Source of the DNA: Mediterraneibacter catenae
Lineage (GTDB): Bacteria > Bacillota > Clostridia > Lachnospirales > Lachnospiraceae
NCBI RefSeq assembly: GCF_008691045.1
Contig: NZ_VMSO01000012.1
Coordinates: 1-64,000, forward strand
DNA: 64,000 nt
Direction of reading: 5' to 3'
Positions 6,601 to 16,700 of this stretch are shown piece by piece. The notes below the pieces were generated by a model. That model was given only the letters and a program-made list of their open reading frames with translations, made no database searches and was not told the DNA's origin. Each line of letters begins with the position of its first letter. Position 1 is the first letter of the stretch. Both the position numbers and the translations under genes were made by a program.

Positions 6601-9156
6601 ATGAACAAACAACAATTAGCTGCGAAAATTTGGGAGTCAGCCAATAAAATGCGCTCTAAAATCGAGGCAAATGAATATAAAGACTATATTTTGGGGTTCA
6701 TTTTTTACAAATTTCTTTCTGAAAAAGAAGTGAAATATCTCAAAGAGAACGACTGGACAGAAGAGTATCTCCCGGAACTTACAGAGGATGACGATGAAAC
6801 AGTAGGAAGTGTCCAGAAAAATATAGGTTACTTTATTTCGTATGAGCATTTGTTTTCTACATGGATTGAAAAAGGAAACGATTTCAGCGTACAGGATGTA
6901 AGAGATGCACTGTCAGCGTTCAACCGTCTGATTAACTCAACCCACAAGAAAGTGTTTGAAGGTATTTTTGACACTCTTCAGACAGGCCTTTCCAAGCTTG
7001 GAGATAGTGCTGCTTCACAGTCAAAAGCTATTAGCGATTTAATACAGCTTATTAAAGATATTCCTATGGATGGCAGGCAGGACTATGATGTTTTGGGCTT
7101 TATATATGAATACCTGATCAATATGTTTGCTGCAAACGCAGGGAAAAAAGCGGGAGAGTTTTACACACCACATGAGGTATCCCTGCTTATGTCTGAAATT
7201 GTGGCAAATCATCTGAAAGGCAGAACCGAAATTAAAATATATGATCCGACAAGTGGTTCTGGTTCGCTGCTTATCAATATCGGTAAGAGTGTAGCTAAAT
7301 TTATGGAAAATGAAAACAACATCAAATATTACGCTCAGGAATTAAAACAAAATACATATAACTTAACGCGTATGAATTTAGTTATGCGTAATATTTTGCC
7401 GGATAATATCGTTACAAGGAATGCCGATACATTAGAAGATGATTGGCCATTTTTCGAGGACAGCGATCCAGTTGGAACATACAATTTATTGCCGGTAGAT
7501 GCAGTCGTATCAAATCCACCATATTCGCAAAACTGGAATCCGGCAGACAAAGAAACCGACCCTCGTTATGCTGATTATGGACTTGCGCCTAAAGGGAAAG
7601 CAGATTATGCATTTTTACTGCATGATCTTTATCATGTTAAAAACGACGGAATTATGACAATTGTTCTTCCGCATGGTGTGTTATTCAGAGGCGGTGATGA
7701 GGGAGAAATTCGCAGAAACTTGATCGAAAAAGATAAAATTGATGCCATTATCGGTCTACCTGCAAATATTTTTTATGGCACCGGTATTCCAACCATTATT
7801 ATGGTATTAAAACAAAAACGTCCTGACAATGATGTTTTAATTATTGATGCTTCAAAGGGATTTGTGAAAGAAGGGAAGAACAATAAGCTTCGAGCCTGTG
7901 ATATTAAAAAGATTGTAGATGTGGTGGCAAATCGAGAGAGTGTAGCGCATTTTTCAAAAGTTGTAAGTAAAGAAGAAATCAGACAAAATGACTATAGCCT
8001 GAATATTCCGAGATATGTAGACTCATCAGAAAAAGCAGAGCACTGGGACATCTATGCCTCAATGTTTGGTGGCATTTCTATGTCTGAATTAGACGAGATG
8101 AGAGAATACTGGAGAGCATTTCCCAATCTAAAAGAAGCATTATTTGAGCAGACATCTTCTGACTATTGTAAGCTTACCACTGATGACGTGAAGACGGCTA
8201 TTAAACAGCATAGTGATGTCTCGGCATTCAAAAATCAATATACCAACGTGTTTAATGGCATTGAAGATTATTTATATCATCAACTTATTGAGAATATGGA
8301 GACACTAAATATTTCTCGAACAGAGCAGATTTTAGCTGATGATATTTTTTCCAGATTATCAAATATTCAATTGATTGATAAATACGAAGCATATCAACTC
8401 CTTGATGATGGCTGGAATAAAATTGCAGTTGATCTGGAAATGATTCAAACGGAAGGTTTTGAAGCGGTAAAAAAAGTTGATCCCAATATGGTTCTTAAAA
8501 AGAAAAAGGGGAAGGATGAGGAAGTGCAGGATGGTTGGATCGGCCATATTTTACCGTTTGATCTTGTTCAGAACGTTTTACTGATTGACACTAAAAATGT
8601 ATTGAAAGATAAAGAAAACCGATTATCTGAGATTGGATCCGAATATGAAGCACTTATTGATTCTTTAACCGAAGAGGAAAAAGAAGCAGATTTTATAAAC
8701 GATGCAAAAGACAGTTTTGTTGCCACAGAGCTGAAAAAGGCATTAAAATCTGACAGCATTGATTCTGAAACAATGGAAAAACTGCGTGCTGCAAATACTA
8801 TTATTGCAGAAGAAAAAGCATTGAAAGCAGAAATTAAAAAGCTCTCTGCAGAGTTAGAAAGCAAAACGAAAGAAACGATTGAAAGTCTTACAGACGACCA
8901 AGCGATAGAGCTTTTAAAAGAAAAATGGAGTGTTCCACTCATTGAAAGTATTATGAAATTGCCGGATAATATTGTAAATGACCTGGTTTCTAAAATAGAC
9001 TGCCTTGCTAAAAAGTATGAAACAACCTTTGAACAAGTGGAAACAGAAATAGCAGAAACAGAAAAATCACTGTGTTCAATGATAGATGAGCTTTGCGGTA
9101 ACAAATTTGATATGTTAGGTCTAAATGAATTAAAAAAACTGCTTGGAGGTGAATGA
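6601..9156 (+). CDS. hsdM: Type I restriction-modification system, methyltransferase subunit HsdM
   Basis: 851 residues. Transfers a methyl group from SAM to adenine N6 in host DNA as part of the HsdM2S complex. Visible features: N-terminal HsdM helical domain (MNKQQLAAKIWESANKMR), GEFYTP (about 185-190), SAM-binding motif I DPTSGSGS (about 215-222) and catalytic motif IV NPPY (about 305-308). The ATG at 6601 has an AAGGAG site 10 bases upstream; a TTG 13 codons earlier has none. Most HsdM proteins are near 500 residues; here a Lys/Glu-rich, coiled-coil-like extension of roughly 300 residues follows, as in some Firmicute homologues. First gene of the hsdM-S-R operon. Confidence 0.96.
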   Translation: MNKQQLAAKIWESANKMRSKIEANEYKDYILGFIFYKFLSEKEVKYLKENDWTEEYLPELTEDDDETVGSVQKNIGYFISYEHLFSTWIEKGNDFSVQDVRDALSAFNRLINSTHKKVFEGIFDTLQTGLSKLGDSAASQSKAISDLIQLIKDIPMDGRQDYDVLGFIYEYLINMFAANAGKKAGEFYTPHEVSLLMSEIVANHLKGRTEIKIYDPTSGSGSLLINIGKSVAKFMENENNIKYYAQELKQNTYNLTRMNLVMRNILPDNIVTRNADTLEDDWPFFEDSDPVGTYNLLPVDAVVSNPPYSQNWNPADKETDPRYADYGLAPKGKADYAFLLHDLYHVKNDGIMTIVLPHGVLFRGGDEGEIRRNLIEKDKIDAIIGLPANIFYGTGIPTIIMVLKQKRPDNDVLIIDASKGFVKEGKNNKLRACDIKKIVDVVANRESVAHFSKVVSKEEIRQNDYSLNIPRYVDSSEKAEHWDIYASMFGGISMSELDEMREYWRAFPNLKEALFEQTSSDYCKLTTDDVKTAIKQHSDVSAFKNQYTNVFNGIEDYLYHQLIENMETLNISRTEQILADDIFSRLSNIQLIDKYEAYQLLDDGWNKIAVDLEMIQTEGFEAVKKVDPNMVLKKKKGKDEEVQDGWIGHILPFDLVQNVLLIDTKNVLKDKENRLSEIGSEYEALIDSLTEEEKEADFINDAKDSFVATELKKALKSDSIDSETMEKLRAANTIIAEEKALKAEIKKLSAELESKTKETIESLTDDQAIELLKEKWSVPLIESIMKLPDNIVNDLVSKIDCLAKKYETTFEQVETEIAETEKSLCSMIDELCGNKFDMLGLNELKKLLGGE

Positions 9157-9157
9157 T

Positions 9158-10411
9158 ATGGAACAAAACAAAAAAACACCTCAAGTTAGATTTAAAGGAT
9201 ACAATGATGCTTGGGAACAGCGTAAGGTCGGTGAATTGGTTGTTAAGCATAACGCGGGAATATATATAAGTAAAGAGGATTATGGATCGGGAACCAATGT
9301 CATAGGAGTAGGAAACATTTATGATAACGATATTTTTGATGGCGAAATTTATAAATTAGGTCCTGTGAGTGATAGTAAGTTTTTGCTTGAAGAAAATGAC
9401 TTGGTTTATGGAGAATCATCACTAGTTCCTGAGGGAATTGCACGAACTGTCTGTGTGGGGAAAAACGGCGCGGGTAGTGCATTTGCGTGGCACACAAGGA
9501 GGGTTAAAGTAAATCAAAACAACGTTAATTCTCATTTTGCCACATTAGAATTAAACTATCATCCAGAAGTAAGAAAATATCTTATGAGTGTTTCAACACA
9601 AACTGCATTAACAGGAATGACAACAGAAGGATATTTTGGTGCTACATTGCTGCTTCCAACAGTAGAAGAACAGAATAAAATAAGCTCTTTGTTCAAGAGA
9701 ATCGACCACCTCATCACCCTTCACCAGCGTAAGTATGACAAATTGATCAATGTGAAACAGGCAATGTTGGAAAAGATGTTTCCGAAAAATGGTTCTTTGT
9801 ATCCGGAAATCAGATTTGAAGGATTTACTGACGCTTGGGAACAGCGTAAGTTAGGAAAACTGGGTACATTAAAGAATGGAATGAACTTTTCGCAGGAAGC
9901 AATGGGCGTTGGATTTCCGTTTGTTAATTTACAAAATATATTTGGAAATAATGTGATCAATGTCAATGATTTAGGGTTGGCAATGGCATCGGAAGCACAA
10001 TTAAAAGATTACAATTTACTTGAAGGAGATGTTTTATTTGTAAGGTCATCTGTAAAATTAGAGGGGGTTGGAGAGGCTGCCCTAGTTCCAATAAACCTTG
10101 AAAATACAACATATTCTGGATTTATTATTAGATTTCGGGATGAATATGGATTGGATAAAAATTTCAAGAGATTTATTTTTTGCATAGATTCTATTAGAAG
10201 TCAAATCATGTCACAGGCAACCAATAGTGCGAATAAAAATATAAGCCAATCCGTATTGGAAAACCTTGATTTGAAGATACCGTGTAAAAATGAGCAAGTA
10301 AAAATTGGAAAGTATTTTTCCAACCTCGATTACCTCATCACCCTTCACCAACGTAAGTTAAAGAAGTTAAAAAATATAAAAAAATCTTGCCTTGAAAAAA
10401 TGTTTGTTTAA
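9158..10411 (+). CDS. hsdS: Type I restriction-modification system, specificity subunit HsdS
   Basis: 417 residues. Determines the bipartite DNA target of the complex. Two target-recognition halves are each introduced by DAWEQRKxG (about residues 18 and 226) and each closed by a conserved helix (LITLHQRK, near 184 and 392). The ATG at 9158 has GGAGGT 7 bases upstream and starts one base after the hsdM stop. The two halves share DNA-level repeats: an 18-bp identity at 9209-9226 and 9833-9850, and a 26-bp block differing by one base at 9708-9733 and 10332-10357. These could support recombination between domains, but no silent hsdS or dedicated recombinase lies nearby. Confidence 0.96.
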   Translation: MEQNKKTPQVRFKGYNDAWEQRKVGELVVKHNAGIYISKEDYGSGTNVIGVGNIYDNDIFDGEIYKLGPVSDSKFLLEENDLVYGESSLVPEGIARTVCVGKNGAGSAFAWHTRRVKVNQNNVNSHFATLELNYHPEVRKYLMSVSTQTALTGMTTEGYFGATLLLPTVEEQNKISSLFKRIDHLITLHQRKYDKLINVKQAMLEKMFPKNGSLYPEIRFEGFTDAWEQRKLGKLGTLKNGMNFSQEAMGVGFPFVNLQNIFGNNVINVNDLGLAMASEAQLKDYNLLEGDVLFVRSSVKLEGVGEAALVPINLENTTYSGFIIRFRDEYGLDKNFKRFIFCIDSIRSQIMSQATNSANKNISQSVLENLDLKIPCKNEQVKIGKYFSNLDYLITLHQRKLKKLKNIKKSCLEKMFV

Positions 10412-10427
10412 AAAAGGGGGAATTTAA

Positions 10428-13400
10428 GTGGCTTTTGACAAAGAAGCAGCTTTTGAACAGGCTGTTATAAATTTGTTGTCTAAAAATGGTTGGAGCGATA
10501 ATGTTCTGAAAAATTATAGCGAGCAAGATCTGTTGAGAAACTGGGCAAATATTCTTTTTGAAAACAACAAAGACATTGACAGACTGAATAATTGTCCTCT
10601 TACTGACAGCGAGATGCAGCAGATTATAGAGCAGATTGAGGCTTTAAAAACTCCTTTGAAGTTAAACGGATTTATTAACGGGAAAAGTGTGTCTGTTGTA
10701 AGGGATAATACGGACGATACACTGCACTTGGGGAAAGAGGTAAGCCTTAAAATATATGACCGCAGAGAAATAGCGGGCGGTGACAGTTGTTATCAAATTG
10801 TACAGCAGCCTAAGTTTCCTACTAAATCAAAAATATTAAATAACCGCCGTGGAGATTTAATGCTCTTAATTAACGGTATGCCGGTAATACATATTGAATT
10901 GAAAAAAAGCGGGATTCCTGTCAGTCAGGCATATCATCAAATAGAAAAATATTCTCATGAGGGTGTTTTTACAGGCTTATTTTCATTAGTACAGATTTTT
11001 GTTGCAATGACACCGGAAGAAACTGTATATTTTGCAAACCCTGGTATAGAGGGGGAGTTTAATCCTGACTACTATTTCCATTGGGCAGATTTTAATAATG
11101 AGCCCATCAATCAGTGGAATAAAATCGTCTCTACCATGCTTTCTATTCCTATGGCCCATCAGTTGATAGGCTTTTACACTGTTGCAGATGATTCTGACGG
11201 AGTATTAAAGGTTATGCGTAGTTACCAGTATTATGCGGCAAGTGCCATTTCTGATAAGGTGGCGAAAACTAAATGGGATGAAAAAAATCAGCTTGGCGGA
11301 TTTGTATGGCATACGACAGGTTCGGGCAAAACAATGACAAGTTTTAAATCGGCACAGTTGATTGCAAGCTCTAAAGATGCTGACAAAGTTGTATTTTTAA
11401 TGGACAGAATAGAACTGGGAACACAGTCATTAAAGGAATATAGAGGATTTGCAAATGAAAATGAGGACGTTCAGGAAACTGAAAATACAGGTGTGCTTAT
11501 TACAAAATTAAAAAGCAGTAATCCGGCAGATACGCTGATCGTAACCTCTATTCAAAAGATGAGCAATATCAAAGATGAGGACGGTGGCCTGAACGCAGAA
11601 GATATTGAAAAGATAAATCAAAAGCGTATCGTATTTATTGTGGATGAGGCGCATCGATCTACATTTGGTGATATGCTGATCACCATAAAAAACACCTTCC
11701 CAAAGGCAATTTTCTTTGGCTTTACAGGTACACCAATTCACGAGGAAAATCAAAAGAAAAAGAATACCACAACAACAGTATTTGGAAACGAACTTCATAG
11801 ATACAGTATTGCGGATGGAATACGTGATAAAAATGTTTTAGGTTTTGATCCGTATAAAGTGATGACTTTTAAGGATAAAGATGTGCGGAAGGCAGTTGCT
11901 TTAGAAAAGGCAAAAGCAGAAACGGAGCAGGAGGCAATAGCAGACCCCAAAAAGAGTAAGGTATATTATAAATATATGGATTCTGTTAAAGTGCCGATGG
12001 CAGGGTATAAGGACGAGCTTGGCGGATATGTAAAAGGAATTGAGGACTATCTTCCTAATTCTCAATATCGAACAGAGGAACATATTAATGCTGTAGTAAA
12101 AGACATATTGGAAAACTGGGTAACACTCAGTCATAACGGTAAATTTCACGCAATTTTTGCAACAAGCAGTATTCCGGAAGCGATAAATTATTATTGTGTG
12201 ATAAAAGATGCAATTTCTGATTTAAAGGTAACCGCTTTGTTTGATCCGAATATTGATAATAATGGTGGTGCTGTATATAAAGAAGAAGGGTTGGTTAAAA
12301 TTATCGAAGATTATAATGCTCGTTACAGGCAAAGCTTCACGATTCCTACATTTGCGAAAATGAAAAAGGATATTGCAGCACGTCTGGCACACAAAAAACC
12401 TTATGAACGAATAGAGAGAGAACCGGACAAGCAAATAGATCTGCTTATTGTGGTAGATCAAATGTTGACCGGTTTTGATTCAAAATGGGTTAATACTCTT
12501 TATCTGGATAAAATGCTTGAATATGAAAATATTATACAGGCATTTTCTCGTACAAATCGTTTGTTTGGTCCGGATAAGCCGTTTGGTACCATCAAATATT
12601 ACCGCAGGCCACATACAATGGAGAAAAACATTGAAGCAGCAGTAAAGCTGTATTCCGGCGAAAAGCCATGGGGATTATTTGCACAGCATCTTCCTGAGAA
12701 TTTGAAAGCTATGAACGATATTTTTGAAGAAATATCTTCACTGTTTTCAAATGCAGGTATCAATAACTTTGAAAAACTACCGGAAGACATTACCGTATGT
12801 AGAAAATTTGCAAAGTGTCTAAAAGAATTAAATGAACATTTAGAGGCTGCCAAAATTCAAGGTTTTAGATGGGATGTATCAAGCTATCAAGATGAGGAAT
12901 CGGGCGAAGTCATAGATATGCTTTTCGATGAGCGATTGTATTTAGTTTTGGTTTTGCGTTATAAGGAGTTGTCGTCAGGAGAAGGCGTATCAGGTGGCAG
13001 TGATGATGTTCCTTATGACCTTGTGAGTTATATTACGGAAATTGATACAGGAGTAATCGATTCAGACTATATGAATTCCCGTTTTGAAAAGTATATGAAA
13101 CTGCTGCAGTTAGATGGCGCGACACAGGCGTCGATCGAGCAAGCTGAGGCGGAACTGCATAAAACATTTGCCATGCTTTCACAAGAGGAGCAAAAATATG
13201 CTGATATTTTCTTGCACGATATACAGCGAGGGGATGTACAGGTAGAAGCAGGAAAAACCTTTAGAGATTATATTACAGAATATTTGGCAAAAGCAAAAAA
13301 TGATCAAGTTCATAGAATTTCGTCTGTTTTAGGTTTAAATGAAACTATGCTTCGAAACATGATGAGTCTAAAGTTGAATGTGAATAATATTAATGAATTT

Positions 13401-13664
13401 GGACGTTTTGATGAGTTAAAAAAGACGGTTGATAAATCAAAAGCAAGGCAATATTTTGAGGCAATAGAAGGAAGAAAAATAATACCGCCTAAGGTGAATG
13501 TTAAAGTGGATAATTTACTTAGAGAGTTTATCTTATCTGATGGTGTAGATATTATATTGCCAACGGATAGGGATAATGAAAAAATCAATTATCTGGAATA
13601 TTATCCTAACTTCGAAGATCTGCCGATGGTTGCTGAAGGTAAAGTGGAGTATGGTGATAAGTAA
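10428..13664 (+). CDS. hsdR: Type I restriction-modification system, endonuclease/translocase subunit HsdR
   Basis: 1078 residues. ATP-driven DNA translocase and nuclease that cuts unmethylated DNA far from the recognition site. The RecB-like nuclease has D143 and E157-x-K159 (RRGDLMLL, then HIELKKSG). The superfamily 2 motor has Walker A TGSGKT (297-302) and DEAH (406-409). The start is GTG at 10428, with AAAAGGGGG upstream and only 16 bases after hsdS. Length is normal. The polar helical C-terminus presumably contacts HsdM. The nuclease and helicase motifs are intact, so the system looks active. Confidence 0.96.
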   Translation: MAFDKEAAFEQAVINLLSKNGWSDNVLKNYSEQDLLRNWANILFENNKDIDRLNNCPLTDSEMQQIIEQIEALKTPLKLNGFINGKSVSVVRDNTDDTLHLGKEVSLKIYDRREIAGGDSCYQIVQQPKFPTKSKILNNRRGDLMLLINGMPVIHIELKKSGIPVSQAYHQIEKYSHEGVFTGLFSLVQIFVAMTPEETVYFANPGIEGEFNPDYYFHWADFNNEPINQWNKIVSTMLSIPMAHQLIGFYTVADDSDGVLKVMRSYQYYAASAISDKVAKTKWDEKNQLGGFVWHTTGSGKTMTSFKSAQLIASSKDADKVVFLMDRIELGTQSLKEYRGFANENEDVQETENTGVLITKLKSSNPADTLIVTSIQKMSNIKDEDGGLNAEDIEKINQKRIVFIVDEAHRSTFGDMLITIKNTFPKAIFFGFTGTPIHEENQKKKNTTTTVFGNELHRYSIADGIRDKNVLGFDPYKVMTFKDKDVRKAVALEKAKAETEQEAIADPKKSKVYYKYMDSVKVPMAGYKDELGGYVKGIEDYLPNSQYRTEEHINAVVKDILENWVTLSHNGKFHAIFATSSIPEAINYYCVIKDAISDLKVTALFDPNIDNNGGAVYKEEGLVKIIEDYNARYRQSFTIPTFAKMKKDIAARLAHKKPYERIEREPDKQIDLLIVVDQMLTGFDSKWVNTLYLDKMLEYENIIQAFSRTNRLFGPDKPFGTIKYYRRPHTMEKNIEAAVKLYSGEKPWGLFAQHLPENLKAMNDIFEEISSLFSNAGINNFEKLPEDITVCRKFAKCLKELNEHLEAAKIQGFRWDVSSYQDEESGEVIDMLFDERLYLVLVLRYKELSSGEGVSGGSDDVPYDLVSYITEIDTGVIDSDYMNSRFEKYMKLLQLDGATQASIEQAEAELHKTFAMLSQEEQKYADIFLHDIQRGDVQVEAGKTFRDYITEYLAKAKNDQVHRISSVLGLNETMLRNMMSLKLNVNNINEFGRFDELKKTVDKSKARQYFEAIEGRKIIPPKVNVKVDNLLREFILSDGVDIILPTDRDNEKINYLEYYPNFEDLPMVAEGKVEYGDK

Positions 13665-13730
13665 TGGCACCAAGAGACTATATGAATGGGATACGGTTGG
13701 AGTACATTAAGATGTAGAGGAAAGTAAACT

Positions 13731-16700
13731 ATGGCAGCAGGACAAATTACGTGGGAACGCTTCATCACGAACAACAATGATGCACGTGGAGTCAGATATA
13801 AATTTGAAGATTTGAGCAGACAATTATTTACATATGAATTTCTTTCTCAAAATAAGCTGTTCAAATATGTTCATAGTAATCCAAATAATCCAGGAATCGA
13901 ATCAGAACCTATATTGGATGAAGTAAATAACAGATATATTGGATACCAAGCAAAATTTTTTGATGGTAATGCTGATTACGATCAAATCAAAGAGTCAGCA
14001 CAACAAGCAGTTAAGTATTATAAAGGAAAGTTAGACTGTATTTATTTATTCTGTAATAAGCCTCTTACAACTACCTGTGATAGTTATATGAGCATTGAAA
14101 AATTGTTAAACGATGCTGGTATTGAATTACAGCCGATAACAGATACAACCATACTCGATCTTGTTAGAAAATATCCGTTTTTGGGGAAATACTACTTTGA
14201 TGATCATGGTATTTCACGTGAGTGGTTTGTAAATAAGGCATCTACAACAGTTAAAATTCTCGGGGAACGTTTTAATGCTGATTTTAATGTAGATACAGAG
14301 GCCGCAAGAAATCTATCTATTTTTTTGCAAGATCAGAGCGCCTTGGATTATTACAATAATAAAAAAAGCAAGCTTATTGAAGAAATCGCTTCATTACGAT
14401 GGGAACTTGATGATTTATACAGATATGCTCGTAAACTTTCCGAATTTATTGTCACAATACCGGATGTGAAGTTTGATTGCATTCATGATGTTGAAAACTG
14501 GAAAGGAATGATTTCTACAGCATTCGAACAGGATTTGACCGAAATAGAAACAAAAATTGCGGATGTACAACTTGAGTATGAAGAAATAAAAGGCAGCAAC
14601 AAAAATAAGGAGGCTGAATTAAAAAGAAAAGAGGGGAAATTAAATAAACTTAGAAATTTGTTTTATCGGTTAGAATTATCTGAAACTGAGCGGAATCTGC
14701 TTAATAATAAGATTCTGATAGTTGAAGGAAAAGCAGGCATTGGCAAGACACAACTGTTTGCAAACGAAGCGATTTCGTTACTTAATGCAAACGAGGATGC
14801 TTTGTTAATCCTTGGAAGTGATTGTCTTTCTGATATTAATATATTTGAACAGTTAAAGAATAATTTGAGATTGGATTTTGATTTTGAGGATCTTATCGAT
14901 ATTTTGGAAGTAATTGGAGAAACAAATGGAAAGATAGTACCAATCCTGATCGATGCATTAAATGAAAGCTGGAAACCACAATTGTGGAAATTTGTTTTGC
15001 CTGTATTGCACAAAAAAGTAAGTGATAAGAACTATGTCCGCTTGGCTGTTTCGTTTAGAAGTGAATATCAGAAATCAATCCTTCCAGAACGATTTCTTGA
15101 ATTGGATAATGTTACGAAAATAGAGCATAGGGGATTCAGAAACAATCCATTTGAGGCTGCAAAACAATTCCTTGATCATTATGGAATACAGTTTACTCCA
15201 TTACATATGTTCACTTCTAATATTGACAATCCGTTATTTTTAACACTGTATTGTAAAACATATCAAGGCGATGAAGTGGAACTGCCAACATTGTATGAGC
15301 GTCTTTTAGAAAAGGCAAACGATAAGCTTTATATGGAGAAGGCAAAACTAATTGAGGCAGCGGGTTACGATCAATCAGATAATATAGTTCTGCCTATAGT
15401 GGAAGCTATATCTAAACAGACTCTGCTTACAGGCAAGCGCCATTTTGAAAAAAGTGAGATTGAATCGATACCAATTTGGAACTCATTGGGATTGACAGCC
15501 AGACCACTTATTACGCAGCTCATACGGGAAAATATTCTTCATGACTATGAAGCCGATGGGAAAAACTATGTGTATTTTTCGTTTGATCAGATGAATGACT
15601 ATTTTTCGGCAAAGACAATTTTTTCAATGTTTCAGACTGAAGAAGAAATTAGAAAATATGTTTATGAAAATGTGTTGGGCATTGTTGATGGAGAATTTAA
15701 AAACTGGGGAAGCGAAGATCTGTTTGTACATGTTTGTGCCTTGTATGCTGAAAAGTTCGGAAAAGAATGTATAGATATTATACAATCTATAAATGATGAA
15801 TCGGCTAGGGGGGATTTATTTAGAGCATATATTGAATCTTTTGAGTGGAGAAGTAAAATCTATTTATCTGTTTCAGAATTGTTGGAACTCTGTAATGAGT
15901 ATTCTATAGCCCCGTCTGTTTTATGGAATGCCTTTATAAGCAATTCGGTAAAACAAGGTCATCTATTGAATGCAGATGCCTTATACGATGTATTAAGGCG
16001 ATATCCACTTGCCACAAGAGATTATCTTTGGACAACATTTATTAATGGAATAAGTTCAGGTGATGAGCGTATTGTTCAGTTAATTGAAATTTATAATAAA
16101 GGCGAAGCTCTTGAGGTTTCTGATAAAGAACAAATCAGACTATTACTAATTCTCTTCTCGTGGGTACTTACTTCTTCGAATCGCTGGCTTCGAGACACAG
16201 TGTCCAAGGCTATGATTGAAATTTTAAGGGATCATTTTGAGTATACGGAGTATCTTTTGAAATTGTTTTCAGATGTAAATGATCCTTATGTGATTCAAAG
16301 ACTTTATGGGATTACGTTTGGAGCTTGCGTAAAGCGTAATTGTGAAGATAAGGTAATATTTAAGTCGTTGGTTTGTTTTGCGTTTGAGGACATCTTTAAT
16401 AAGGATACTGTATATCCGGATATTTTGTTGAGAGATTATGCAAGACTTATCATAGAACGGTATTTGATGGAGTATCCAGATGAACTTCATAATTATGAAG
16501 TTGAAAAAATAAAACCACCATATAAATCAATACCGATTCCGGATATAGATGATCAAAAATATTCGGATAAAGACTTTAAAAATGGCTTATTTTATATTCA
16601 GAATTCTATGCGATTCGAAGGAATCGGTATGTATGGGGATTTTGGAAGATACGTTTTCCAAAGTGCGTTACGAAATTTTGAGGTAGATGACTACAAAATA

